Shown: positions 39,542 to 47,929, counted from the first letter of the stretch. The stretch: 64,000 nucleotides of DNA from Pseudobutyrivibrio ruminis AD2017 (GCF_000424305.1 NZ_AUJQ01000006.1:62001-126000); one strand, 5' to 3'. Made by a program: numbers and translations. Notes: generated by a model from the sequence alone, not told the origin.

Positions 39542-40771
39542 TTATTGTATATGTGGATATTTGCTTGGGTCATAGTTGTGAGTGTTCTTGTGTGCGTTTG
39601 AATATGCCCATAAATCTGCATCATGCCAGTAGAAGATAAGAGTACCGTCAAGCTGTAGATTTGGATCGTAGTGATACCAACCCTCGCCAACATCAATCAG
39701 TAACCAGTAGTGACCGCGTGTGTCACGGATTTTTTCGATTTCCATATTTTTGATGCCCAGTCTGTTAAGCATAACCTCTGCAGTTTTTTGCTTTACAGTG
39801 CAGTCACCAACGCGGTAATACATGCCCTTGTAGGCGGCTGATAACAGGTCGTCAATACCAGCAGTTTCAGAATATGTAATGTTTTTTACAACCCAATCGA
39901 AAACGGCTTTTGCCTGTTGAAGCTGAGTCATGTTATCGGTGATGATTTCTGAAAGAATTTCATCAGCCTTAGCATAAACAGTTTCCTCTGTGGCCTCAGA
40001 TATTTTAGCTGAAACAATCTTGATAGTGGTTGTTTTTTCTGATGTGTTTCCAGCTGCATCAGTGGCTGTATAGGTGATTTTGTATGTGCCACGTTTGTCT
40101 GGATTTACCAGAGAAGTGTCTACCTCAAGTGTAGGATTCTCATCCTTATCATCAGTAACAGTTACACCCTTTTTATAAGAAATAGCATCGCCCTGGGAAA
40201 CAGTAAGAGGCTCCACACCTGTGATTTCTGGTGGAGTTACATCTTCAATAACTGTGCAAGGAATGGTGCTTTCGGTAGTGTTCCCAGCTTCATCTGTCAC
40301 AAGAATTACTACATTGAATTTGCCTTCCTTTGTGAAGTCGTAAGGCTCTTTGAAATCGATTGTACAGTTGGATGCATCGATTACAGATTCAACCAAATCA
40401 GCTGCTGTAGGGGCAGTGGCAGTAGTGTACATTTCGATTGTTTCTTCTGCCAATGTCACAACAGGAGCAGTGGTATCCTGAACGTGCAGTGTGCTGTGAT
40501 AAGTCATCTTTCCTATAACAGGCATCTTTCGATTGATGGTAATTTTATAGTCGCCAGGTGTATTAAGGTCAAAGTCAGAATCCTTTGAAAAGGCGACGCC
40601 ATCAGCATCGTGCTTAAGGAAGTCACCAACTGTGCAATCCTTGGAACCGGCTTCTATGTACACTTCAGAATAAACTAAATCTGTCGCAGAGAAATAGAAG
40701 AAAAGGCCTCCAGTTACAGCGCCTAAAATGATGATTAATGGAATCAAAATTAATAATAATTTTCGTTTCAT
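39542..40771 (-). CDS. Membrane-anchored Ig-like and transglutaminase-like protein
   Basis: 409 residues. One N-terminal membrane anchor (LLLILIPLIIILGAVTGGLF) precedes two or three DUF5011/Ig-like domains (about 90-255; DTTAPVVTLAEE, VTDEAGNTTES, DVTPPEITGVEPLTV, ATDAAGNTSEKTT). A transglutaminase-like core (about 270-400) carries Cys in RVGDCTVKQKTAEVMLNRLG, His in RDTRGHYWLLIDVG and Asp in WYHYDPN. It probably acts on cell-wall or surface peptides outside the cell. The protein at 30116 has the same catalytic fold with a different architecture. A reverse-strand terminator hairpin lies in its 5' region. Confidence 0.88.
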   Translation of the reverse strand: MKRKLLLILIPLIIILGAVTGGLFFYFSATDLVYSEVYIEAGSKDCTVGDFLKHDADGVAFSKDSDFDLNTPGDYKITINRKMPVIGKMTYHSTLHVQDTTAPVVTLAEETIEMYTTATAPTAADLVESVIDASNCTIDFKEPYDFTKEGKFNVVILVTDEAGNTTESTIPCTVIEDVTPPEITGVEPLTVSQGDAISYKKGVTVTDDKDENPTLEVDTSLVNPDKRGTYKITYTATDAAGNTSEKTTTIKIVSAKISEATEETVYAKADEILSEIITDNMTQLQQAKAVFDWVVKNITYSETAGIDDLLSAAYKGMYYRVGDCTVKQKTAEVMLNRLGIKNMEIEKIRDTRGHYWLLIDVGEGWYHYDPNLQLDGTLIFYWHDADLWAYSNAHKNTHNYDPSKYPHIQ

Positions 40772-40823
40772 TATTGCGTCCTATCTATATATAATTTTCT
40801 TTAAAAATTATAGTCTATTTAGT

Positions 40824-40860
40824 AGAAAAAACAAAGCTAAGAAGTTGATTTAGGCTTTGC
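40824..40860 (-). terminator. Reverse-strand terminator in the leader of the transglutaminase-like gene
   Basis: On the minus strand GCAAAGCCTAA (40860-40850) pairs with TTAGCTTTGT (40840-40831), followed by TTTTTCT. It lies about 55 nt before the reverse gene start, with about 115 nt of non-coding DNA before it, so it would end a short transcript. Confidence 0.55.
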
Positions 40861-40871
40861 TATCAATAAAA

Positions 40872-40902
40872 TTGATAACTAGTAATAAAATCTAGGTATA
40901 AT
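40872..40902 (+). promoter_or_regulatory. Possible promoter of metQNI
   Basis: TTGATA (40872-40877) and TATAAT (40897-40902) with a 19-bp spacer, longer than ideal. I see no S-box, T-box or other methionine riboswitch in the 75-nt leader. Confidence 0.4.
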
Positions 40903-40977
40903 AAGACCCATTGAACTAGGTGATTTAGTGTGATAAAGTCTCAAGCATAACATAACTTTTTAGGAGGAGACATAAAT

Positions 40978-41856
40978 ATGAATAAGAGATTTTCAAAGAT
41001 AGCAAGCTTATCATTAGCTTCAATAATTACAGCGGGGGCATTAGTGGGTTGCGGCAGCACAGCAGATTCAAGCGCAGATGCAAATAGCGAATCATCCACA
41101 GCGACAGAGAATTCAACAGAGCTTGAAACAATCACAGTTGCTGCATCAGCCACACCTCATGCAGAAATTCTTGAGGCTGCAAAGGAGGCACTTAAGGAAC
41201 AGGGGTATGACCTTCAAGTGAAAGTATTTGATGACTATGTTCAGCCTAACGAGGTTGTTGAGGCAGGCGAGTTTGATGCAAACTACTTCCAGCATGTTCC
41301 ATATCTTAACAGCTTCAACGAGGAGCATGGAACACATCTTGTAGATGCAGGTGACATTCATTACGAGCCATTCGGAATTTATCCTGGTACAAAGTCATCA
41401 CTTGATGATGTTGCAGAGGGTGATGTTATTGCCATTCCAAACGATACTACAAACGAGGCAAGAGCACTTTTACTTCTTCAGGACAATGGACTTCTTACAT
41501 TAAAGGATGGTGTTGGTCTTGAGGCTACAGTTAACGATATCACAGAGAACCCATACAACCTTGATTTCGAGGAGCTTGAGGCTGCACAGGTTGCACGTGT
41601 TGTAGGAGAAGTTGCTTATGTTGTATTAAATGGTAACTATGCACTCGAGGCTGGATATTCAGTTGCTAAGGATTCAATAGCTTATGAGGCTTCAGATTCA
41701 GTGGCAGCAGAGACATACGTTAACATCATCGCAGTTGCTGAAGGACATGAGAACGATGCTAAGATAAAAGCGCTTGTTTCAGTTCTTAAGTCAGATGAGA
41801 TTAAGAAGTTTATCGAGGATACATACGACGGAGCTGTTGTTTTCTACAACAAATAA
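40978..41856 (+). CDS. metQ: Methionine ABC transporter substrate-binding lipoprotein MetQ
   Basis: 292 residues. Lipoprotein signal KRFSKIASLSLASIITAGAL with lipobox LVGCG, then a Ser/Thr linker and the NlpA domain (VAASATPHAEILEAAKEALK, FDDYVQPNEVVEAGEFDANY, FQHVPYLNSFNEEHGT, GVGLEATVNDITENP). It binds D/L-methionine and delivers it to MetI. AGGAGGAG lies upstream. It is first of three genes, with a stable hairpin between it and metN that may raise the binding protein's expression. Confidence 0.95.
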   Translation: MNKRFSKIASLSLASIITAGALVGCGSTADSSADANSESSTATENSTELETITVAASATPHAEILEAAKEALKEQGYDLQVKVFDDYVQPNEVVEAGEFDANYFQHVPYLNSFNEEHGTHLVDAGDIHYEPFGIYPGTKSSLDDVAEGDVIAIPNDTTNEARALLLLQDNGLLTLKDGVGLEATVNDITENPYNLDFEELEAAQVARVVGEVAYVVLNGNYALEAGYSVAKDSIAYEASDSVAAETYVNIIAVAEGHENDAKIKALVSVLKSDEIKKFIEDTYDGAVVFYNK

Positions 41857-41899
41857 TCCGTGGACTTGACCGAAAAATAAACAAAGGTTAATCTAAATA

Positions 41900-41950
41900 G
41901 AGTGTAGTGGGGTAGGAAGTTGAAACTACCATCGCTACACTCATTTGTTG
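41900..41950 (+). terminator. Intercistronic hairpin metQ-metN
   Basis: GAGTGTAG (41900-41907) with CTACACTC (41935-41942) and inner GGTAG/CTACC, followed by ATTTGTTGTT. The weak T run suggests partial termination or protection of the metQ message. Confidence 0.6.
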
Positions 41951-42002
41951 TTAATAATATGAAGTCATAGTCTGATAATAGATTATGAGGAGAGTGTATA
42001 CT

Positions 42003-43022
42003 ATGAATGAAATTGTTGTAAAAAATCTTTCAAAGACATTTACTCAGGGAGAGCAAAGTGTTGATGCGTTAAAGAATATCAACCTTACTGTAGAGACAGG
42101 TGATATCTACGGTATCATAGGTATGTCTGGCGCAGGCAAGAGTACTCTTGTTAGATGCTTTAATTATCTTGAAAAGCCTACATCGGGACAGGTGCTTATA
42201 GGTGATAAGGACCTCGGTCAGCTTACAGAAAAGGAGCTTAGAGCAGAACGTAGCCAGATAGCTATGATTTTCCAAAGCTTCAATCTACTTATGCAAAAAA
42301 ATGTAATCGATAATATTTGTTTTCCACTTCGATTGCAGAAGGTATCAAAGGCTGATGCCAGAAAGCGTGCTAAAGAGTTGTTAGAGGTGGTTGGACTGTC
42401 GGATAAGGCGAAGGCATATCCATCTCAGCTTTCAGGTGGTCAGAAGCAACGTGTCGCCATCGCCAGAGCTCTTGCGAATAATCCTAGAATCCTGCTTTGT
42501 GATGAGGCAACATCAGCTCTTGATCCACAGACAACAGCTTCTATATTAGAACTGCTTCGCGATATTAATAAGAAGCTTGGCATCACTATTATCGTAATCA
42601 CACATCAGATGTCTGTTGTATCAGAAATTTGTAACAAGGTCGCTATCATCGAAAAGGGCCAGGTGGTTGAAAATGGATTTGTAGAGGATGTATTTAATCA
42701 TCCAAAGTCTAGCGCTGCCAGAGAGCTGATATTACGAGGAGATGATACAAAATCCCACGGTACAGTTGAGACACTTAATGGCGAGAAGAAGATTCGTATC
42801 GTATTTACGGAGAACTCATCCTTTGAGCCGGTCATCGCAAACATGGTTCTTAAGTTCCAGACAGCAGTGAATATTCTTAGGGCAGATACTAGAAATGTAG
42901 GTGGCGTTGCCAAAGGTGAAATGATTCTTGGACTACCAGAGGATTCGGAGCTTCAGGAAGATATTATTGTGTATCTTAAGGAACGTGGATTAGAGATAGA
43001 GGAGGTAACAGGAGATGTTTGA
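42003..43022 (+). CDS. metN: Methionine ABC transporter ATP-binding protein MetN
   Basis: 339 residues from ATG 42003; the frame extends to 41985, but GAGGAGAG 8 nt upstream selects this start. ABC motifs: Walker A GMSGAGKST, Q-loop MIFQSFNLL, signature LSGGQKQRVAIARAL, Walker B ILLCDEATSALDP and switch His in VITHQM. The C-terminal NIL domain (about 255-335), which senses methionine for trans-inhibition, is present. It energises methionine uptake with MetI; metI overlaps it by 8 nt. Confidence 0.96.
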   Translation: MNEIVVKNLSKTFTQGEQSVDALKNINLTVETGDIYGIIGMSGAGKSTLVRCFNYLEKPTSGQVLIGDKDLGQLTEKELRAERSQIAMIFQSFNLLMQKNVIDNICFPLRLQKVSKADARKRAKELLEVVGLSDKAKAYPSQLSGGQKQRVAIARALANNPRILLCDEATSALDPQTTASILELLRDINKKLGITIIVITHQMSVVSEICNKVAIIEKGQVVENGFVEDVFNHPKSSAARELILRGDDTKSHGTVETLNGEKKIRIVFTENSSFEPVIANMVLKFQTAVNILRADTRNVGGVAKGEMILGLPEDSELQEDIIVYLKERGLEIEEVTGDV

Positions 43023-43674
43023 TTCACAGGTAATTAATATGATACTAGAGGGAATCAGAGACACTCTTTACATGACAATTGTGTCAACATTGGTTGCCTA
43101 TATTTTAGGCCTCCCTCTTGGAATTTGCTTGAAGGTTACAAGCAAGGATGGATTGAAGCCTAATAAGTTTGTATATGGGTTATTGGATATTTTTTGTAAC
43201 ATAGTTCGTTCAATACCATTTTTGATTTTGTTGATTTTATTGATACCATTTACAAGATTTGTAGTTGGAAAGAGCTACGGTTCTACTGCAACTATTGTTC
43301 CACTTGTAGTCTGCGCAGCACCTTACATTGCGCGTATGGTGGAGTCTTCCCTTAATGAGGTGGATCCAGGAGTTATCGAGGCTGCTAAATCAATGGGTGC
43401 CAGCAATTGGGACATAGTAACAAAGGTTATGCTTGTTGAGGCACGCACATCACTCATCATCGGTGCTACAATCACTACAGGAAATATCCTTGGATATTCT
43501 GCAATGTCAGGAACTGTTGGTGGCGGCGGATTAGGTGACATCGCTGTGCGTTACGGATATTATAGATGGCAGACTGATATAATGATTGTTACAGTAATTC
43601 TTCTTATTATTCTGTTCCAGATTATCCAGAATATTGGAATGAAGGTTGCTAGCAATTTAGATAAGAGAAAGTAA
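43015..43674 (+). CDS. metI: Methionine ABC transporter permease MetI
   Basis: 219 residues with five membrane helices. The permease signature EAAKSMGASNWDIVTKVMLVEA contains the EAA-G loop that contacts MetN. The opening IRDTLYMTIVSTLVAYILGLPLG is typical of MetI. Start ATG 43015 overlaps metN by 8 nt with an in-gene AGGAGG site, indicating coupling. A bidirectional terminator follows. Confidence 0.95.
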   Translation: MFDSQVINMILEGIRDTLYMTIVSTLVAYILGLPLGICLKVTSKDGLKPNKFVYGLLDIFCNIVRSIPFLILLILLIPFTRFVVGKSYGSTATIVPLVVCAAPYIARMVESSLNEVDPGVIEAAKSMGASNWDIVTKVMLVEARTSLIIGATITTGNILGYSAMSGTVGGGGLGDIAVRYGYYRWQTDIMIVTVILLIILFQIIQNIGMKVASNLDKRK

Positions 43675-43680
43675 AAAATG

Positions 43681-43716
43681 AGCTTCAGTGATTGTTTTCA
43701 CTGAAGCTTTTTTATT
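43681..43716. terminator. Bidirectional terminator metI / C39-like gene
   Basis: AGCTTCAGTG (43681-43690) and CACTGAAGCT (43699-43708) pair perfectly with an 8-nt loop; TTTTTTATT on the plus strand and a T-rich tail on the minus strand. Confidence 0.92.
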
Positions 43717-44396
43717 AAGAATATGTTTGAGCAGACTGCGCTGATAATAGAGCCTTCTGTGTATTTTAGATATTCGTCAAAGTCGATATAATAAATCTTT
43801 CCCCAGGATGAGATTTTTATCATAGTAGGATGATTAGGGGCTGCATCATGTATTACAGCTATCGCATTTACGTAGTGACTGTTGGTGCTAGTGGTTGGAA
43901 TGTACTCGCGGGTTACTGATTTAAAAGTGTATAAGGTTATCTTTTTGCGAGGACGGTAGAGAGACCAAATAACAGGCAGGTCATTGTTTAGCTGTGATTC
44001 TATTTTTTCTAGTAAATCAGCATGACCAAATCTACCATTATAAGAAACCTTATATTGACCCTTTAGGCGTTTATTCATGAAACGGCAGATTTGATTTGGG
44101 GTGATTCCGATGGCAAACTTTTTGAAGAAGAATTCATGCATGAATAACTTCGTAAATACGATAATTTTGGCAAAGTCATTTATACCAAATTCATATTGTG
44201 CTTTGGAAATGATTCTTTTGCCTTCTATATAGTAGCATGCATCTAGCGAAGAAATAATGCCACACCCCTGCCCACTAACGTTAAACCAAGGGGAAGAAGA
44301 GAACCAACCCTGGTTAGAACCATTGCCGATAATAGCGCCTTTTTCATTTATAATATTGATGTATGGACGTTTCAAATTTGTACTTTTCATACTCAT
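43698..44396 (-). CDS. C39-like cysteine peptidase-like protein (232 aa)
   Basis: The fold is suggested by FNVSGQGCGIISSLDACYYI (possible Cys nucleophile with preceding Gln), SHYVNAIAVIHDA (possible His) and IKISSWGKIYYIDFDEYLK, the usual order of papain-like C39_2 peptidases. No signal peptide or membrane helix is seen, unlike the C39 protein at 48023, so it may act inside or leave by another route. The stop lies in the shared terminator. The gene sits alone just inside the forward tRNA-Gly. The peptidase call is moderate and activity is not assured. Confidence 0.7.
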   Translation of the reverse strand: MSMKSTNLKRPYINIINEKGAIIGNGSNQGWFSSSPWFNVSGQGCGIISSLDACYYIEGKRIISKAQYEFGINDFAKIIVFTKLFMHEFFFKKFAIGITPNQICRFMNKRLKGQYKVSYNGRFGHADLLEKIESQLNNDLPVIWSLYRPRKKITLYTFKSVTREYIPTTSTNSHYVNAIAVIHDAAPNHPTMIKISSWGKIYYIDFDEYLKYTEGSIISAVCSNIFLIKKLQ

Positions 44397-44440
44397 AATT
44401 GTAGCATGAAAAATTCTGTGAAAAAAGTTTTAAAATATGC

Positions 44441-44469
44441 TTGACTTATTCTTGTCTATCCTTTAGAAT
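44441..44469 (+). promoter_or_regulatory. Promoter of forward tRNA-Gly
   Basis: TTGACT (44441-44446), 17-bp spacer, TAGAAT (44464-44469), identical hexamers to the reverse copy. Confidence 0.87.
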
Positions 44470-44505
44470 AGCTATTGTTGTTGAGGCAAACGAAACAACA
44501 GATAT

Positions 44506-44578
44506 GCGCGAGTGGCTCAGTTGGTGGAGCACCACCTTGCCAAGGTGGGGGTCGCGGGTTCGAGTCCCGTCTCGCGCT
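44506..44578 (+). tRNA. tRNA-Gly (GCC), forward copy
   Basis: Same 73-nt cloverleaf as the reverse copy at 38778, anticodon loop TTGCCAA. The 33 bases upstream are also nearly the same in both copies. CCA is not encoded. Confidence 0.97.
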
Positions 44579-44581
44579 CTT

Positions 44582-44636
44582 TTAGTATAAAAAATAGGAT
44601 CATCCATTTATGGGTGGTCCTATTTTTTATACTAAA
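44582..44636 (+). terminator. Terminator of forward tRNA-Gly
   Basis: TTAGTATAAAAAATAGGA pairs with TCCTATTTTTTATACTAA around an inner CC/GG stem, ending in a T run within the stem. It is unrelated in sequence to the terminator of the reverse copy. Confidence 0.88.
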
Positions 44637-44646
44637 TGAGCACTTC

Positions 44647-44668
44647 AATCGAGACGGGACGACCTATC
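44647..44668. repeat. 22-bp inverted copy of 38694-38715
   Basis: AATCGAGACGGGACGACCTA plus TC at 44647-44668 is the exact reverse complement of 38694-38715. It contains CGAGACGGGAC, also the reverse complement of the tRNA-Gly 3' arm. Confidence 0.85.
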
Positions 44669-44696
44669 GCGCTGTTTTAAAATTGTTATAATATCT

Positions 44697-44727
44697 TGTA
44701 ACTTTTTAATATTTTTTTCGGCTATAT
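44697..44727 (+). promoter_or_regulatory. Possible ECF-type promoter of sigma factor 1
   Basis: TGTAAC (44697-44702) and CGGCTATAT (44719-44727), 16 bp apart with a T-rich spacer, look like an autoregulated ECF promoter rather than a vegetative one. Confidence 0.35.
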
Positions 44728-44768
44728 AGATGTAAGGGTCTTACAAATAAAACAACAAGGGGGAAACC

Positions 44769-45332
44769 ATGAGAGACGAAGAAATAATAGATTTATACTT
44801 CAGACGAGATGAAATGGCCATTGCTGAAACCGATAATAAGTACGGTAATTATTGTGAAAAAATAGCAGGAAATATATTAAAGGATAATCTAGATGTCGAG
44901 GAATGTGTCAATGATACATACTTGAAGACTTGGAACAAAATACCACCTACACGACCAAAAATCTTCAAAGCATTTCTTGCAAAAATCACACGTGAATTAG
45001 CTTTTGATCGATATCGGAGTTTGACATCAAAAAAACGTGGTAATGGAGTAATTGAAGAGGTTCTAGAAGAACTAGAGGAATGCATTCCTGATCACAGTGA
45101 TGTGGAGCAAGAAATTCTTGGTAGTGAATTGGCAGTTATTGTTAGAGATTTTGTAAATAGCTTATCTGAGAAGGAAGCATTTATATTTCTAAGTAGGTAC
45201 TTCTATGCAGAAGATTTATCATCGATTTCTAAGAAATTCGATATGTCAAAAAATAATGTTTCTGTTACTTTAGGTCGACTTAGAAGAAGGTTGCAAAATG
45301 AACTAGTAAAGGAGGGGTATTTAGCATCATGA
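44769..45332 (+). CDS. ECF-type RNA polymerase sigma factor 1
   Basis: 187 residues with region 2 (IAETDNKYGNYCEKIAGNIL, VEECVNDTYLKTWNKIPP), RNA polymerase and -10 contacts, and region 4 (LSEKEAFIFLSRYFYAEDLS, ISKKFDMSKNNVSVTLGRLR) as helix-turn-helix. AAGGGGG precedes ATG 44769. Its stop overlaps the start of the membrane gene that follows, the usual layout of a sigma/anti-sigma pair. The trigger is unknown. Confidence 0.92.
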   Translation: MRDEEIIDLYFRRDEMAIAETDNKYGNYCEKIAGNILKDNLDVEECVNDTYLKTWNKIPPTRPKIFKAFLAKITRELAFDRYRSLTSKKRGNGVIEEVLEELEECIPDHSDVEQEILGSELAVIVRDFVNSLSEKEAFIFLSRYFYAEDLSSISKKFDMSKNNVSVTLGRLRRRLQNELVKEGYLAS

Positions 45333-46474
45333 AAAGAGATGAATTGTTTTTAGCAATAAATGGCGTTGATGATTGTTTGATAGCAGGTTGTGCTAGTTAT
45401 TCAGCAAAAAATAAAGTAGTAAAATTTAAAGGTATGAATAGGGGTATTGTTGCAGTGGCTTGTCTTTGCATGGTTTTAATACTTTCAGGCACAGCCTATG
45501 CAGCCTGGAAATATCTTTCAGCAAAAGATGTGGCCAGTAAGATTGGCGATACAAAACTTACAGAAGCCTTTGATAAACAAGGGGACTGGGCAGGTGGCGA
45601 AACACAATCCTGCGGTGGTTATGATATTGCTATGATTGGCCTGATTTCTGGTAAAGAATTATCTGATTATTTGGTTACATCTGATGGACAAGTTGTTAGT
45701 GACAATACTTATGCTGTTGTAGGAATAAGTAAAACAGACGGATCAGCAATGCCGGATGTTTCAAGTGATAGTTATGGCGAAAATGATTTTCTTGTTTCTC
45801 CATATATCCAGGGCTATAACCCTAGCAAATATAATATTTTCACATTAGCTGCAGGTGGATATTTCGCTGTTGTTGAAGATGGCATTCAATATCGTATTAT
45901 GGAAGTTGAAAACATCGAGGCTTTTGCAGACAGAGAAATATATTTAGGTGTTTCTGATGGCTCATTCTATAATTCTGATGCATATATATATGATAATGCC
46001 ACTGGAAAAATATCAAGAAATGAAAAATATGATGGTGTTAATGCTTTATTTGTTCTTCCAATGGACCCATCAAAAGCTGATAAGAGAGCAGCTGATGCTA
46101 TTATTGAAAAAGTTGAAAATTCTGTTGAAGAAGATATTCAAGATTTGCCATCAGATAAAGAAGTAGAGAAGTTTATGTCTAAACTTACAGTAGATAATAT
46201 AGATAACTATGCTACTCCAGTAGAATCAACCAGAAAGAATGTGAAGCCTGATAAAGATGGATATATTAGCTATGATTATGTGATGCCTAATGGCACTTCT
46301 AGTAGCGGATATTGGAATATTGAGTATATGTTCCCTGATGGAAAGATTGGAATGAGTGAGAACTTTAGTTATTCTTCATCGGAAAATGGAATAAAAGACC
46401 TGGTTATTGAGACATATACCCTAAACAAAGATGGTACAGTTACATGCGTTGTGTATGTGCCTAAGAATCATTAA
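45329..46474 (+). CDS. Anti-sigma-like single-TM protein (381 aa)
   Basis: A short cytoplasmic N-terminus (about 35 residues; ELFLAINGVDDCLIAGCASY) precedes one membrane helix (GIVAVACLCMVLILSGTAYA) and a large extracytoplasmic domain with no known signature (SGKELSDYLVTSDGQVVSDN; GGYFAVVEDGIQYRIMEVEN). It overlaps the sigma gene by 4 nt. The short inner segment could bind the sigma factor and the outer domain could sense a signal. No zinc anti-sigma (HxxxCxxC) motif is present, so anti-sigma function is inferred from gene order. Confidence 0.8.
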   Translation: MKRDELFLAINGVDDCLIAGCASYSAKNKVVKFKGMNRGIVAVACLCMVLILSGTAYAAWKYLSAKDVASKIGDTKLTEAFDKQGDWAGGETQSCGGYDIAMIGLISGKELSDYLVTSDGQVVSDNTYAVVGISKTDGSAMPDVSSDSYGENDFLVSPYIQGYNPSKYNIFTLAAGGYFAVVEDGIQYRIMEVENIEAFADREIYLGVSDGSFYNSDAYIYDNATGKISRNEKYDGVNALFVLPMDPSKADKRAADAIIEKVENSVEEDIQDLPSDKEVEKFMSKLTVDNIDNYATPVESTRKNVKPDKDGYISYDYVMPNGTSSSGYWNIEYMFPDGKIGMSENFSYSSSENGIKDLVIETYTLNKDGTVTCVVYVPKNH

Positions 46475-46481
46475 TATAATT

Positions 46482-46516
46482 ATGAGCTGGCAATTGTCAG
46501 CTCATTTTATTTTACC
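46482..46516 (+). terminator. Terminator of sigma 1 operon
   Basis: ATGAGCTG (46482-46489) and CAGCTCAT (46498-46505), AT-rich loop, then TTTATTTTA. Confidence 0.88.
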
Positions 46517-46562
46517 ATTAAAAAATATAAATATTAGTGTCCACTTTACCCACTTTAAATCG

Positions 46563-46584
46563 TATTATAAGTAGAAGGCCTTCT
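46563..46584 (+). promoter_or_regulatory. Promoter region of sigma factor 2 with 12-bp palindrome
   Basis: TATTAT (46563-46568) as -10-like box, then the perfect palindrome AGAAGGCCTTCT (46573-46584) at the likely start of transcription, a possible operator. The -35 region has no clear match. Confidence 0.4.
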
Positions 46585-46612
46585 AAATTTAAGAAAAAGG
46601 GAGCAATATCAT

Positions 46613-47116
46613 ATGGATGAAAAAGAAGTAAGGCGAATTGTGGAGACTTATTCAGATATGATTCTTCGAATCAGCTACAACTATTTGCAGCATACCTTTG
46701 ATTCGGAAGATATTTGCCAAACAGTTTTATTGAAATATATGACAAACGGCGAGACTTTCGATACAAGGGAACATGAAAAATCATGGATTATAAGAACCAC
46801 TATTAATGCATGCCACGATTTAAGAAGAAGTGCATTTTTCAAAAGAACTGTAAGTCTAGAGGCTATTGTGGAAAAAGAAGCACCAGTGGCACCTACTTCT
46901 GAGCTGTTAGATGAAATAAAGAAGCTACCTCTCAATTATCGAATAAGCATATATCTTCATTACTATGAAGGTTATTCAGTCAAAGAGATTTCGGTCATAA
47001 TGGATAAACCAATCTCTGCAGTCTCAAAATATCTATCTAGAGGACGACAGGAACTAAAGAAATCTTTGACTCGGGATAATGTAATTAATATTAAGGCAGG
47101 TGAACTTTATGAATAA
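46613..47116 (+). CDS. ECF-type RNA polymerase sigma factor 2
   Basis: 167 residues: region 2 (YSDMILRISYNYLQHTFDSE, DICQTVLLKYMTNGETFDTR, EKSWIIRTTINACHDLRRS) and region 4 (LPLNYRISIYLHYYEGYSVK, EISVIMDKPISAVSKYLSRG). It belongs to the common SigW/SigV-like ECF type and is clearly different from sigma 1. Its stop overlaps the next gene by 8 nt, again a sigma/anti-sigma arrangement. AAAAAGGGAG lies upstream. Confidence 0.93.
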   Translation: MDEKEVRRIVETYSDMILRISYNYLQHTFDSEDICQTVLLKYMTNGETFDTREHEKSWIIRTTINACHDLRRSAFFKRTVSLEAIVEKEAPVAPTSELLDEIKKLPLNYRISIYLHYYEGYSVKEISVIMDKPISAVSKYLSRGRQELKKSLTRDNVINIKAGELYE

Positions 47117-47912
47117 AGAGATAATCAAAGAATATAAAATGTCCATGGATGAGCTCCAGTTTTCAACAATTGAAAAAGAACATTTGATACATCAGATTAA
47201 TAATGCAATTGATGAAAAGAATGGAGGCCATATGAAATCAGTATTTAATATAAAGAAAATAGCAACTGTAACAGCTGCTTGCTTAGTACTTGTTGGTGGA
47301 ACTGCATTTGCTGCTGGTAAGGCGGCTAGTATAATAAGCCATAATGATTTATATTCTAAAACAACAAATTTTGATGATTTAGAAAAGCTTGAGGAGAAAA
47401 CTAGTCTAGATATTGTTGCTATAGAGAATTTCACTAATGGATATTCTTTTTCATACATGGAAACAGAATCAAGTCGAATTGAAGATGAAGATAGTCACAC
47501 CTTGCATGAGTACAAAGAAATATATCTTCAGTATGAGAGGGATGGTTCACCATATATTTACATTTCAACTAGCCCTGTTATTTCAGAGGAACATATAACT
47601 AGAGAATCTGTTGATGCAACTAGAGCATTAGAAACTCGTACAGTTGATGGCGTAGATATTTATTACAGCGTAGATGAATATTTATTTTTACCTGTCGAAG
47701 AAGGCTCTGAACCTACTGAAGAAGAACGTGAACGCGAAGCAACAGATGACCATTTCTTTATCAGTTATGGTTCAGATGAACGTGAAACAAGCTATGTTTC
47801 AAACGTAATATTTGAAATGGATAACGTTATCTATGACCTAGGAACCTTTGATAATGATGTTTCGGCTGAAGAAATGCTAGATATGGCTGAGGAAATAGTA
47901 AGAGCGAAATAA
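47109..47912 (+). CDS. Anti-sigma-like single-TM protein (267 aa)
   Basis: Start ATG 47109 has AGGTGA 6 nt upstream inside the sigma gene; GTG 47100 is an alternative. About 45 cytoplasmic residues (ELQFSTIEKEHLIHQINNAI) precede a membrane helix (IATVTAACLVLVGGTAFAAG) and an outer domain (YSFSYMETESSRIEDEDSHT ... VDGVDIYYSVDEYLFLPVEE). The size and layout match Firmicute DUF4179/RsiV-type anti-sigma proteins, but no HxxxCxxC motif exists. It would hold sigma 2 at the membrane until signalled (inference). Confidence 0.8.
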   Translation: MNKEIIKEYKMSMDELQFSTIEKEHLIHQINNAIDEKNGGHMKSVFNIKKIATVTAACLVLVGGTAFAAGKAASIISHNDLYSKTTNFDDLEKLEEKTSLDIVAIENFTNGYSFSYMETESSRIEDEDSHTLHEYKEIYLQYERDGSPYIYISTSPVISEEHITRESVDATRALETRTVDGVDIYYSVDEYLFLPVEEGSEPTEEEREREATDDHFFISYGSDERETSYVSNVIFEMDNVIYDLGTFDNDVSAEEMLDMAEEIVRAK

Positions 47913-47929
47913 TGATTCGTTAGCTTAGG

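Noticed and set aside
40902-40977. SAM or T-box riboswitch before metQ
   Set aside because: No S-box core, T-box motif (TGGNACCGCG) or long antiterminator fold found in the 75-nt leader.
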